The notes under the pieces are model-generated. The model was not told the DNA's origin, searched no databases, and saw only the letters and a program-made list of their open reading frames with translations. A program made the translations under genes and the position numbers. DNA of 64,000 nt from Polyangiaceae bacterium (lineage in GTDB: Bacteria; Myxococcota_A; Polyangia; Polyangiales; Polyangiaceae), in contig JADJXL010000018.1 in NCBI GenBank assembly GCA_016715885.1, positions 620,001 to 684,000 on the forward strand, written 5' to 3'. Each line of letters opens with the position of its first letter. Position 1 is the first letter of the stretch. Shown one piece after another: positions 54,429 to 63,365 of the stretch.

Positions 54429-55574
54429 ATGTCGAGCTTTCGGTTGTTTGCCATTCTCGCGATTGTCGCTGCCCATCCGATTCTCACCGGCTGCGGCCCC
54501 ACGCGAGCTCAGATCGATCCCAGGAACGTCGCCGATCTCAAGATTCGGCCATCTTCCGGCCAAATGCTCTTTTGCCCCGGCACACACTTTGGTGTCGAAT
54601 TCGTCGCCAAATTGAAGGATGGCAGCACGTGCAGCAATCTCAATGCGACGACCGGGTGCATGAATCAGAAAGACACGGTCATCGATCCGACCGTTCTGCG
54701 TCTTTCCGGTAGCAATGGTCGCGTCCAGGGACAAGGTTGGGTGACGGATGCCGACCCGCTGAAGACGGCCGATTCCGGCGTTCGCCTTCGCGGATGGCTC
54801 GAACAAGTCTTCAATGGCCAAACGGTCAAGTCGATGGTCAACGAAATCGACCTGAAGCCCGTGTACCAATGCAAAGAGCAGGCGAATTACACGCCGGGCA
54901 ATGGCCGAGAAGATGGAACCAATGGCGGCGCGGGACCGGCCATCACGATTGCCATCACGACGCTGTCGACGCCGTTTTACGCCGACGCGGCGCTCATTCG
55001 CGTCGAATCCGGCACGATGCGCGAATACTTCATCAGCCCCTCCGCGGACAAACCCATTCGTATCACCGCAGGCGGTCAACCCGGCGCGCAGGGCGTTCGA
55101 GGAACACCCGGAACGGACGGCCAGGCCGGTGCCGCTGCAGGGGGCGATTGCCAAAATGGAAGCAATGGCACCGACGGCACTGGGGGCGGCGCGGGCGGCA
55201 AGGGTGGCGATGGCGGGCCCGGCGCCACCATCAAAGTCATTCTCGACGAAACCAATGCCGACAAACTCAAGGGTCGGCTATTGATTGCAAATCCTGGGGG
55301 CGCTCCCGGTGAAGGAGGGTTTGGTGGGTCAGGCGGAAGGGGAGGTCCTGGAGGAGCTGCGGGCGCCAAACCAGCAAATGCCCCCTCCGATTGCAATCCG
55401 GTCGCGGGCAATCCGGGCAACAATGGGCCAGACGGTGCGCGCGGCGCTCGAGGCATTCAGGGGCCGGCGGGTCCTGCGCCCATTTTTGAAATGGCCAAGC
55501 GTCAGGTCATTTTCGCCAACGAGCTGCAAGCGATTCAGCGCATCGAAGGAGCCGGCGGGCGCCCCAAGTCGTGA
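54429..55574 (+). CDS. Collagen-like lipoprotein
   Basis: 381 residues. Lipobox HPILTGC|GPTR, an N-terminal domain of unknown fold (about 25-220), then Gly-x-y rich collagen-like stretches (GAQGVRGTPGTDGQAGAA, GGKGGDGGPGA, DGARGARGIQGPAGPAP) interrupted by a beta-strand-like piece. Bacterial collagen-like proteins form trimeric stalks. GGAG precedes ATG 54429; an in-frame start at 54393 is possible. It is probably co-transcribed with the OmpA/TSP3 gene and converges with the cytochrome gene 3 bp away. Confidence 0.75.
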   Translation: MSSFRLFAILAIVAAHPILTGCGPTRAQIDPRNVADLKIRPSSGQMLFCPGTHFGVEFVAKLKDGSTCSNLNATTGCMNQKDTVIDPTVLRLSGSNGRVQGQGWVTDADPLKTADSGVRLRGWLEQVFNGQTVKSMVNEIDLKPVYQCKEQANYTPGNGREDGTNGGAGPAITIAITTLSTPFYADAALIRVESGTMREYFISPSADKPIRITAGGQPGAQGVRGTPGTDGQAGAAAGGDCQNGSNGTDGTGGGAGGKGGDGGPGATIKVILDETNADKLKGRLLIANPGGAPGEGGFGGSGGRGGPGGAAGAKPANAPSDCNPVAGNPGNNGPDGARGARGIQGPAGPAPIFEMAKRQVIFANELQAIQRIEGAGGRPKS

Positions 55575-55577
55575 TTG

Positions 55578-57281
55578 TCAGAGGTCCTTCGCTGCTTCCG
55601 CCATCACCGTCGGGAGCGGCGAACGGCCGCTTGCCATTTGCGAAAACCGCACCGCCGCCGGATGCGGCACTTTGGCAATCGCTTCCAGCTCCGTCGGCCG
55701 CACCGTCTGATACAAAAGTCGCACGGTGACTCGTTTGACCGCACTTCCCTTGGGAATTCGGTATTCCACCAGATCCAATCCCGCACCGAACGATAGGTCT
55801 CCCGTGACGCCCACCGGGCCGATCCATTCGATCCATTGATCGGACTTCGACCATCCCACCGGCAAAATGCGATTGTCCTTCAGGTAGCCGACCGATTCCA
55901 GCGGCAAATGCGTCGGTTTGCCGGCCGCATTTTTGGCAATGGACTCGTAGACCTGCACTTCGTTTTCCGATTGAATCACATCGCGGTGAGGCATGACGGC
56001 ATCCGCCACATCGAGCCGCTTTCCGGCGCGGTCCACGAGCGCCCCGGAGGCGTCGAAGCCGCCCGATTCGAAGAGCACTTCGCCGCTCGATCCTTCCGCG
56101 CGCAAATGCACCCACACGCGCCTGCCTGGATACGCCGTCGGCAGCTTGTGCCCCGTGTGATTTTCAATGGACACGACCACGGCCAGCGTTTCACCTTCGA
56201 GCGACGACGTCAAAATGGATACGGCTGCACCTTCCGCCAAATGACTTTCGGCTGCATCGGCCGCTTCGAGCAGTTCCGAAGAAGGCACGGTGCTTCCCGT
56301 GAATGCCACGTTATCCGCGAGCAGCCTCAGCATGTACGCATTGCCTCCACTGAAACGATGTTTTCCGAATGGCTTGCGCGGGGGCAAACCGTCGGGCCAC
56401 TTCGCAATGGGAGACTCGAGGTCGACCATGTTGTCGTCTTTCGTGGGCATGTGACACGTACCGCAAGGAACCCCGGGAGAATACGTCGAGTTTTTCCATT
56501 CGAGGTACGGGGCTTGCTCGAGGAAATCCCCCTGCTTTTTACCGTTTTTCATGATGGGTATCACGACGGTATGACACGTGGCACATACCTCGCTCGTCGT
56601 GATGTGCCCTGCGGATGTCGGCGTGTAATTGACGATGAGCTGCATCGGATCGACTTTGGGGACCAAATGCGGCCCGTAGATCTTACGCTCGTAACCAATC
56701 GTGAAACCGCCCGTGAAGCTCGCGGTTTTCCCCAGGTTTTCGTCGGCGATTTGATGACAAAGTGTACAAGTGACACCATCGCGTCCGAGGTTTGTCTCGG
56801 GCGTGTCGCCTGACATGAGCGAATCGAACGTGAGGTGCCCGCCGGTCTGCTCGTGCTCGACGGATCCCGCGGGCGCATGGCAACGCGTGCATGTCGTTTC
56901 GACGAATGCTTTGTCGTTCGTTTGTTTCAGGAGCTCTTCGCCGAAAATGGCCAGGTAATAGGGGTCGCGTGCAGCGAACGCCATCATGGACGAACGCCAC
57001 AAATACACGGGCGAGATGTCGTTGCCTGCAGGGTCGTGCAATAGAGTGGTTTCGGGGCCACCGAAATGGCATTGCGCGCACTGACTATGGGTTGCGAAGC
57101 GGTCGGTGGCGGTGATGTTGACCGGCGCGATGTCTCCCATGGGCGGGGGCAATTCGATGGGTGGGTCGGTGTTACCGCCCGTCCCACCGGATGAACTGGG
57201 ATTCGCGTTGCCACAAGCTGCGGCAACGATGCTCAGAGCGAGCGGCGTGCAAAGGCGGATGAATCGAAAAGAGTCGAGCAT
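55578..57281 (-). CDS. Pentaheme cytochrome c lipoprotein
   Basis: 567 residues. Lipobox IVAAAC|GNAN, then five CxxCH heme sites (CAQCH at about 68-72, CTRCH, CTLCH, CATCH, CGTCH) in the first half, in the style of octaheme or cytochrome c554-like proteins. The C-terminal half is beta-rich (VVVSIENHTGHKLPTAYPGR), a domain often found after multiheme modules. It probably transfers electrons in the periplasm or at the outer membrane. No partner oxidoreductase is encoded beside it. Confidence 0.85.
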   Translation of the reverse strand: MLDSFRFIRLCTPLALSIVAAACGNANPSSSGGTGGNTDPPIELPPPMGDIAPVNITATDRFATHSQCAQCHFGGPETTLLHDPAGNDISPVYLWRSSMMAFAARDPYYLAIFGEELLKQTNDKAFVETTCTRCHAPAGSVEHEQTGGHLTFDSLMSGDTPETNLGRDGVTCTLCHQIADENLGKTASFTGGFTIGYERKIYGPHLVPKVDPMQLIVNYTPTSAGHITTSEVCATCHTVVIPIMKNGKKQGDFLEQAPYLEWKNSTYSPGVPCGTCHMPTKDDNMVDLESPIAKWPDGLPPRKPFGKHRFSGGNAYMLRLLADNVAFTGSTVPSSELLEAADAAESHLAEGAAVSILTSSLEGETLAVVVSIENHTGHKLPTAYPGRRVWVHLRAEGSSGEVLFESGGFDASGALVDRAGKRLDVADAVMPHRDVIQSENEVQVYESIAKNAAGKPTHLPLESVGYLKDNRILPVGWSKSDQWIEWIGPVGVTGDLSFGAGLDLVEYRIPKGSAVKRVTVRLLYQTVRPTELEAIAKVPHPAAVRFSQMASGRSPLPTVMAEAAKDL

Positions 57282-57583
57282 GGTTTGCCCTCCGTCGATT
57301 GGCGAATGCGACGAGAAAGATCAAACCAGAAATTGGACTGAAGTCAGCGGATTTCTTCGCGAAAAAGTTGCGCATGACGCGACGCAACGTTGCGTAATCG
57401 AGCTCTGGGCGAGAAGGCGAGATGCCCGTCAAGGGTATGACACTCCCGGCGACATGATGCCGAGTCTTCGAGGACGAACCTGCAAATATTTTCGGACAAA
57501 CGGTCGTCTCGAAACACGGTTTCATTGCCAAATGTTTTTCTTGGCCAGCGTCGCGTTTGTCGGGTACATGCGGGTAAGCGCGT
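57282..57583. other. Divergent intergenic region with palindrome
   Basis: 302 bp between the cytochrome c gene (minus) and the repeat protein gene (plus), so both promoters should be here. It contains the 14-bp perfect palindrome at 57382-57395. I see no other clear signals. Confidence 0.45.
57382..57395. promoter_or_regulatory. 14-bp perfect palindrome, possible operator
   Basis: ACGCAACGTTGCGT is a perfect inverted repeat located in the divergent promoter region of the cytochrome c and Rpn-like genes. It has the size of a dimeric regulator site. No regulator gene is adjacent, so its role is a guess. Confidence 0.3.
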
Positions 57584-58537
57584 ATGGATGAACGAGACAA
57601 TCCAGACAACTTGGAGACGACGAGCGCCACGGCATGGCATCCGATGCTCGTCAAGCTCTTCGATCAGTTTTTGCCCGGGGGGTGGAAGTTGTCCGCCGAA
57701 TTTTTGCTGAATCGATTGCCGCAGCGAGTCGACATCGTCGTCATTCGTTTGGATGGTACGCCCACGACCGAGGCGCGGAAAATTCGCAGTGTATTCGAGC
57801 ATTTGCGCAAGCATACGCTCGTCGAGTTCAAAGGTCCGACCGATGACCTCGAAGCCATCGATGCGCTCACGCTGCTCGCGTATGCTTGTCAGTACATGGC
57901 CATGCACCGGATCTACGAGCCGGATGACATGCGGCTCATGGTCGTGGCCGATCGCATTCCGCCGTCGTTCATCCAGCAAGTCGAGCGGATGGCGGGAAAG
58001 TTTGTCGCCGTAGGAAATGGGCTTTGGCGGGGACACATCGCGGGTTTGTCTCTGCATGGTGTCGAGCTTCGCGAGGCGCACAAGGCGGCGCCTTCCGAAC
58101 GCCTGCTCTACGTGTTTTCCAAGGCGTTCTTGAAGGAGCCCGCCGCGATTGAACCGCTGGACAAGGACGAATTGGAGATGTACCGTTTGTTGAGTCAGCA
58201 GGTGGTGCAGTTTCGGAGGCAGAGACCAACCATGGCCCTCAGAGATGTAGACCTCGCCGAGAAGTGCTTCGAAGAAGTGGTGGAGAAGTTTCTTCAAGGG
58301 CTGCCGCCCGAGCAACGTCTTGCGGGACTGCCGCCCGAGCAACGTCTTGCGGGACTGCCGCCCGAGCAACGTCTTGCGGGACTGACGCCCGAGCAAGTGC
58401 TTGCGCACTACACGCCGGAGAAACTGTTTGCGAGCTTGACGCCCGAGCAACGGTTTGCCGGCTTGACGCCCGAGCAGATCGCTGCCGCGCTGACGCCAGA
58501 AGCGCTCGAGATCATCGCTCGCAAAGCACGTCACTGA
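57584..58537 (+). CDS. Rpn/PD-(D/E)XK-like protein with 9-residue repeats
   Basis: 317 residues. The N-terminal 150 resemble the PD-(D/E)XK nuclease-like proteins of the Rpn/transposase-associated group (RVDIVVIRLDGTP, then HTLVEFKGPTDDLEAIDALT, giving D and E-x-K). A helical part follows, then a C-terminal array of 9-residue units (L-T/P-PEQ-R-L-A-G) ending LTPEALEIIARKARH. Three units are identical at DNA level (27 bp each from 58301). The module from internal Met (58232) is duplicated downstream. A role in DNA handling is possible but not shown. Confidence 0.6.
   Translation: MDERDNPDNLETTSATAWHPMLVKLFDQFLPGGWKLSAEFLLNRLPQRVDIVVIRLDGTPTTEARKIRSVFEHLRKHTLVEFKGPTDDLEAIDALTLLAYACQYMAMHRIYEPDDMRLMVVADRIPPSFIQQVERMAGKFVAVGNGLWRGHIAGLSLHGVELREAHKAAPSERLLYVFSKAFLKEPAAIEPLDKDELEMYRLLSQQVVQFRRQRPTMALRDVDLAEKCFEEVVEKFLQGLPPEQRLAGLPPEQRLAGLPPEQRLAGLTPEQVLAHYTPEKLFASLTPEQRFAGLTPEQIAAALTPEALEIIARKARH
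58301..58381 (+). repeat. 27-bp tandem repeat inside the Rpn-like gene
   Basis: Three perfect copies of a 27-bp unit (CTGCCGCCCGAGCAACGTCT plus 7 bases) at 58301-58327, 58328-58354 and 58355-58381, followed by diverged units to about 58509. Each unit encodes LPPEQRLAG, and the period is a multiple of 3, so repeat number can change without breaking the frame. Confidence 0.9.
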
Positions 58538-58560
58538 AGGGCAAATCTGGATCAAACAAC

Positions 58561-58839
58561 ATGGCCTTCAGAGACATCGACCTTACCGATAAGTGCTTCG
58601 AAGAAGTGGTGGCGAAGTTTCTTCAAGGACTGACGCCCGAGCAACGTCTTGCGGGACTGACGCCCAAGCAACGTCTTGCGGGACTGACGCCCGAGCAAGT
58701 GCTTGCATACTACACGCCGGAGCAACTGCTTGCGGGCTTGACGCCCGAGCAAGTGCTTGCGGGAATGACGCCCGAGCAGATCGCTGCGGTGCTGACGCCG
58801 GAAGTGCTCGAGATCATCGCTCGTAAAGCACGTCACTGA
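58561..58839 (+). CDS. Partial tandem copy of the repeat module
   Basis: 92 residues, nearly identical to the C-terminal module of the preceding gene (MAFRDIDLTDKCFEEVVAKF against MALRDVDLAEKCFEEVVEKF, then LTPEQ repeats and LEIIARKARH). It lacks the nuclease-like domain. It follows the first gene by 23 bp. Its own stop is followed by TGAAGGGCAA, as in the first copy, and then by a degenerate third start (58863-58895). It may be an expressed small protein or a by-product of duplication. Confidence 0.55.
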   Translation: MAFRDIDLTDKCFEEVVAKFLQGLTPEQRLAGLTPKQRLAGLTPEQVLAYYTPEQLLAGLTPEQVLAGMTPEQIAAVLTPEVLEIIARKARH

Positions 58840-58862
58840 AGGGCAACGCTAACCAAACGACC

Positions 58863-58895
58863 ACGACCCTCCGCGACGCCGACCTTTGTCGGTGA
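58863..58895 (+). pseudogene. Remnant of a third repeat-module copy
   Basis: ACG ACC CTC CGC GAC GCC GAC CTT TGT CGG TGA reads TTLRDADLCR-stop, matching the MALRDVDLAEK start of the module with ATG changed to ACG and a quick stop. The flank TGAAGGGCAA plus ACCAAAC before it matches the spacer before copy two. Confidence 0.55.
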
Positions 58896-58899
58896 TGCG

Positions 58900-60549
58900 T
58901 CAAGGTCTGCTCAGCACGCTTTCGATGGGCGACACCTGGGCCGTGAGCAAATTCCTGCACCCGGTGACCTTTTTACCGTCGAGCGTGTAATGAGACGGAT
59001 CGGGCTGGATGACCACCATGGCAATGTGGAGCTTTCCGTCTTCCACCCGCGCTTCGAGCGGCTTTCCCGCGATTTCGCTGAATGGAACCAAGCACGTGGC
59101 GCGGGCCCTGGCAGGATCGTATTCGGTCCCCGTCGGAGCATTTGGGCGCAATCGATCTTCGACCAAAAACGTATCCGTCTTGCCTGGGGCAGCTCGCAAA
59201 AGAAGCCGCGGCTCGTTTTGCTCGTACCCTTGCGCTGCAAATGGTTTTACATCGTGAATGCGCATTTCCAGAACGTCACCGACGAGCACCGCGTCGTATT
59301 CACGTCCTGTGCTGCTTTTCCACGAACCCTGGAGCGATTCGAGCTGCTGTTTGGCGTTCGACACCGGAACTGCCGTCGCCGCGGGCTGCGGGGATTGCCC
59401 GTCGGTCGACGAAGCCGGCTGTGCTGAAGCGCGAGGCTTTTGTTCTGCAGGACCGAACCAGCCGAGACCATACGAAACGCCCAAACCCACCACGATGGAT
59501 ACGACGACCGTCAATGCGATTGCACCTCCACGATTGGGCGGGGGCGGCGCCGTGGGATTGTTCGGCGCCGTAATGGCCGACGCAGGAGCCGTAACGTTGC
59601 TCGACATGGGCGCTCGCGGCGCGTCCGTGACGATGGGCATTGCAGGCACCGTCGTATACGGCGCCGTCGTGGGAGCACCCGGTGCCGTCCCGCCTGGTCG
59701 CGTATGGACGTCGACGGGGATTTGCGCCAATAGCTCTTCACACGAAGCAAATCGGTGTTCTCGCTGTTTTTCGCAGCAACGCCGAACGATATTCTCGAGC
59801 CAATCCGGTACGTCCGGGCGTCGCGCCGGGATGGACGGCAATGGCTCACGCACGTGTTGGCTCATCAATTCGAAACTGCTCCCATCGTACGGCCGGGTGC
59901 CCGTGAGCAATTCGAAAAGCACGATCCCCAGCGCGTAGATGTCGACCCGTTTGTCCAAGTCTTTTCTACCCAAACATTGCTCGGGCGCCATGTACCGCAC
60001 CGATCCAATGACGCCGGTCGTTCTCCCAAGTCCCTCTTGCGCCTCCGACTCTTCCTTGGCAATACCAAAATCGGTCACTTTGACCACGCCGTCCTTGGCC
60101 CGGACGAGCACATTGGCGGGCTTCAAATCGCGGTGAATGATTCCTTCCGCGTGCGCCGCCGCGACGCCACTCACGATTTGCCGAAAAATCGAAAGCACTT
60201 CGGAGATCGGTAGCTGCGTTCCATTCGTCGCGTTTCTTTCGAGCCGTATATCCAGCGACTCGCCTTCGATGAATTGCATCACCAAGCAAACATCGTTTTC
60301 ATCGGCGACGACGGCATTGAGCCGCACGACGTTGGGATGATCGATGCGAGCGAGCGCTCGCCCCTCGGCCAAGATGCGTTCGCGGTAATCCTTCAGGTGC
60401 GTATATTCCTTACGGATTGCTTTCAGCACCACCGGGACGTCAGTGACGATGTCCCGACAGAGCCACACGATGCCCATGCCGCCTTCGCCGAGGAGTCTTT
60501 CGATCTTGTACTTTCGGTCGACGATCGCGCCGGGAGCGAGCTGTTGCAT
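58900..60549 (-). CDS. Serine/threonine protein kinase with extracytoplasmic sensor
   Basis: 549 residues. Hanks-type kinase domain at about 14-275: glycine loop GEGGMG, Lys43, catalytic HRDLKPAN (Asp141), DFG (Asp160), APE motif in YMAPEQC. A Pro/Thr/Ala-rich juxtamembrane linker precedes one transmembrane helix (about 363-386), and a C-terminal domain with several beta strands would face the periplasm. Myxobacteria have many such kinases controlling development and secondary metabolism. The start is the ATG at 60547-60549. It lies 71 bp downstream of ppsA on the same strand. Confidence 0.9.
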   Translation of the reverse strand: MQQLAPGAIVDRKYKIERLLGEGGMGIVWLCRDIVTDVPVVLKAIRKEYTHLKDYRERILAEGRALARIDHPNVVRLNAVVADENDVCLVMQFIEGESLDIRLERNATNGTQLPISEVLSIFRQIVSGVAAAHAEGIIHRDLKPANVLVRAKDGVVKVTDFGIAKEESEAQEGLGRTTGVIGSVRYMAPEQCLGRKDLDKRVDIYALGIVLFELLTGTRPYDGSSFELMSQHVREPLPSIPARRPDVPDWLENIVRRCCEKQREHRFASCEELLAQIPVDVHTRPGGTAPGAPTTAPYTTVPAMPIVTDAPRAPMSSNVTAPASAITAPNNPTAPPPPNRGGAIALTVVVSIVVGLGVSYGLGWFGPAEQKPRASAQPASSTDGQSPQPAATAVPVSNAKQQLESLQGSWKSSTGREYDAVLVGDVLEMRIHDVKPFAAQGYEQNEPRLLLRAAPGKTDTFLVEDRLRPNAPTGTEYDPARARATCLVPFSEIAGKPLEARVEDGKLHIAMVVIQPDPSHYTLDGKKVTGCRNLLTAQVSPIESVLSRP

Positions 60550-60620
60550 GGTGTCTCGATGCTGCCAAAGTGAACGCAAGCGCGCGGAAAGCTTTCCCGC
60601 GCGCACGCCGGCATACTACA

Positions 60621-63032
60621 TCAAGACGCGCGGCCCGGTCTACCCAGCTCTTTTTCGAGCGCCAGTACGCGCATTGTGGTTTTGATCACGGTGTCCGGGT
60701 TGAGCGAGATCGCGTCGATCCCGAGCCGCACCAAGTATTCTGCCATTTCTGGATAGTCGCTTGGCGCTTGCCCGCAAATGCCTGCGTGTCGCCCATTGCG
60801 ATGCGCTCCTTCGATCGCCAGCCGCATCATCGTTTTTACGCCCGGATCTCGCTCGTCGAAGTCGAACGCCACGATTTCCGAATCCCGATCCACGCCCAGC
60901 GTGAGCTGCGTGAGGTCGTTCGAGCCAATCGAAATGCCATCGAAGATGCGGCAAAAGTCGTCGATGAGCACCACGTTGTTCGGAATTTCGCACATCACGT
61001 ACACTTCCAGCCCGTTTTCACCTCGCACGAGCCCGTGTTTCGCCATTTCCGCGAGCACTCGCTCGCCTTCGTCCACGCGACGGCAGAACGGAATCATCAG
61101 CTTCACGTTCGTCAAACCCATTTCGTCGCGTACTTTTTTCATCGCCGCGCATTCGAGCGCAAACGCTTCGGCATAGGCTGGATGGGCATAACGTGATGCG
61201 CCGCGGAATCCGATCATCGGGTTTTCTTCGCGTGGCTCGAACGCGGCCCCGCCCACGAGGCTTGCGTATTCGTTCGTCTTGAAGTCGCTCATGCGCACGA
61301 CCACCGGCTTCGGATAAAATGCGGCAGCAATCGTGGCGACTCCGTACGCGAGGCCATCGACGAAATATTTCGCGCCGCTTTCGTAGCCTGCCGTGAGCTC
61401 GGCCATGATCTTCCGATCGTTGTCGCTCAGCACCCGCTCGGGATGCAAAAGCGCCATGGGATGAATGCGCAGCGTGTCGTTGATGATGAATTCGAGCCGC
61501 GCCAAACCCACGCCGTCGTTCGGCAATGCCGCCAGACCGAAAGCCAGGTTCGGATCACCCACGTTCATTTGAATGTGCGTATGCGGTCGCGTCAAATCAC
61601 CAAGCTCCACGTGCGTGACGTGCGTTTTCAAGAGCCCGCGGTAAATGCGACCGACGTCCCCTTCGCTGCACGACACCGTAATCGATTCGCCGTCCTTGAT
61701 GATTTTCGTCGCGTCTTTCGCGCCAACCACCGCGGGGATGCCCAATTCGCGCGCCACGATCGCCGCATGGCATGTGCGTCCGCCGCGGTTCGTCACGATC
61801 GCCGATGCGCGCTTCATGATCGGCTCCCAATCGGGTGACGTCGAATCGGCCACCAGCACATCGCCGACGCCAAATTGAGCGGCGTGCGACAAGTCCACCA
61901 CGACGCGTGCTTTTCCTTTGCCAATTTTCTGCCCGACCGCGTACCCTTCCGCGATCACTTCGCCTTTTTCTTCGAGCGCATACGTTTCGAGCGACGCGCC
62001 TTTGCGCTGCGATACCACCGTCTCCGGCCGCGCTTGCACGATGAAAAGCTCGCCCGTTCGGCCGTCCTTCGCCCATTCGATATCCATCGGACGATAAACG
62101 CCCGCTTTGCGCGAGTAATGCTCTTCGATCACCAATGCATGCCGCGCGAGCTCCAAGGCTTCGTCGTCCGTAATCGAAAACCTGCGACGATCCTCGACAG
62201 AAACGGCTCGATTGATCGTGCGAGCGTCACCCTCGCCCGAATACTCCATCCGCAATTGTTTGGCTCCAAGGCGTTTTTTGACGATGGCCTGTTTGCCTTG
62301 CCGCAAAGTTGGTTTGAACACGTAATGTTCGTCCGGGTCGACCATACCTCCGACGACATTTTCTCCGAGCCCGTATGCGGACGTAATGAGTACGACGTCA
62401 CGAAAGCCGCTTTCGGTATCGATGGTGAAGATGACGCCGGCGGCGCCGTGATCACTGCGGACCATTTTTTGAATGCCGATCGACAAGGCGACTTTGTCGT
62501 GTTCGAAGCCTTGATCGATGCGGTACGAAATGGCGCGATTGGTGAATAGGCTCGCGAAACAGCGCGTGCATGCGTCGCGCAAGGCGGCTTCTCCGCGAAC
62601 GTTCAGAAAACTTTCTTGCTGACCGGCGAACGAGGCATTGGGGAGATCCTCTGCCGTGGCGCTCGAACGCACCGCCACGTCGTCCGTCCCGTACTTTTCG
62701 ACGAGCTCGGCGTAGGCCGTTTTGATTTCGCTCCACACATCGTCCGGAATGCCAGCTTGGAGCACCAACTTTCGGCATGCGGCGCCGCGTCGTGCGAGGT
62801 CTGCGATGTTGCCTTTATCGACACCGGCGAGCAGCTCGCTTATCGGTTGTCGAATACCCGTTTCGTCGAGCACGCGGTGGTAGGCGCGGGCGGTCACTGC
62901 AAATCCTTCGGGCACGCGCACGCCTTGCGCGGCGAGCTCGCGGACCATTTCTCCGAGGGAAGCATTTTTGCCTCCGACGAGCGGGACGTCATCGATGCAC
63001 AAATCGCGAAACCAGCGGATGAACGAGGGCAT
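60621..63032 (-). CDS. ppsA: Phosphoenolpyruvate synthase
   Basis: 803 residues, close to the usual 790-800. PEP synthase makes phosphoenolpyruvate from pyruvate and ATP through a phosphohistidine. N-terminal ATP-grasp domain: LVGGKNASLGEMVREL, DVAVRSSATAEDLPNASFAGQ. Swivelling domain: phospho-His in GGRTCHAAIVARELGIPAVVG. C-terminal PEP/pyruvate TIM barrel: NPMIGFRGASRY, IGSNDLTQLTLGVDRD, and GICGQAPSDYPE with the catalytic Cys. The start is the ATG at 63030-63032. It supports gluconeogenesis from peptides and amino acids. Confidence 0.95.
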   Translation of the reverse strand: MPSFIRWFRDLCIDDVPLVGGKNASLGEMVRELAAQGVRVPEGFAVTARAYHRVLDETGIRQPISELLAGVDKGNIADLARRGAACRKLVLQAGIPDDVWSEIKTAYAELVEKYGTDDVAVRSSATAEDLPNASFAGQQESFLNVRGEAALRDACTRCFASLFTNRAISYRIDQGFEHDKVALSIGIQKMVRSDHGAAGVIFTIDTESGFRDVVLITSAYGLGENVVGGMVDPDEHYVFKPTLRQGKQAIVKKRLGAKQLRMEYSGEGDARTINRAVSVEDRRRFSITDDEALELARHALVIEEHYSRKAGVYRPMDIEWAKDGRTGELFIVQARPETVVSQRKGASLETYALEEKGEVIAEGYAVGQKIGKGKARVVVDLSHAAQFGVGDVLVADSTSPDWEPIMKRASAIVTNRGGRTCHAAIVARELGIPAVVGAKDATKIIKDGESITVSCSEGDVGRIYRGLLKTHVTHVELGDLTRPHTHIQMNVGDPNLAFGLAALPNDGVGLARLEFIINDTLRIHPMALLHPERVLSDNDRKIMAELTAGYESGAKYFVDGLAYGVATIAAAFYPKPVVVRMSDFKTNEYASLVGGAAFEPREENPMIGFRGASRYAHPAYAEAFALECAAMKKVRDEMGLTNVKLMIPFCRRVDEGERVLAEMAKHGLVRGENGLEVYVMCEIPNNVVLIDDFCRIFDGISIGSNDLTQLTLGVDRDSEIVAFDFDERDPGVKTMMRLAIEGAHRNGRHAGICGQAPSDYPEMAEYLVRLGIDAISLNPDTVIKTTMRVLALEKELGRPGRAS

Positions 63033-63365
63033 GTATCGAGCTCCAAAGTGGGCGTGTGCGTGAGGGTCTTGCAAGCTCTGGGCCGAGCGACCGGGAGGCT
63101 CGTCATCGAGTCTCGAGCGGACGATCCTACCTGCCCCTCGAGCTGGACACCAGCGCGCGACCACTGCAGCGCGGCCGACGCATGGCCTCGACGAACTGTT
63201 TGTCCCCATAGGGTTTGTCCTCGATGCTCGGCGAGTCGATCGGGCCACTCATGTTCGTCTGGCGCCATGTTCCGCAGCTTCTCCGCGATCGGCGACGACA
63301 CCCACAACGACACCCTTTCCTTGCGGGCTCTTCGAGTCCGGACTATCTAGCGTCAGGGTTCGGTC
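63033..63365. other. Divergent intergenic region, no gene seen
   Basis: 333 bp between ppsA (minus) and the Tudor-like lipoprotein (plus). I see no ORF with coding character, no clear hairpin with T-run and no riboswitch-like conservation. Both promoters should lie here. Confidence 0.4.

Noticed and set aside
57344..58555. 403-codon minus-strand frame with LLGRQ repeats
   Set aside because: It is the complement of the in-frame 27-bp repeats of the Rpn-like gene on the plus strand.
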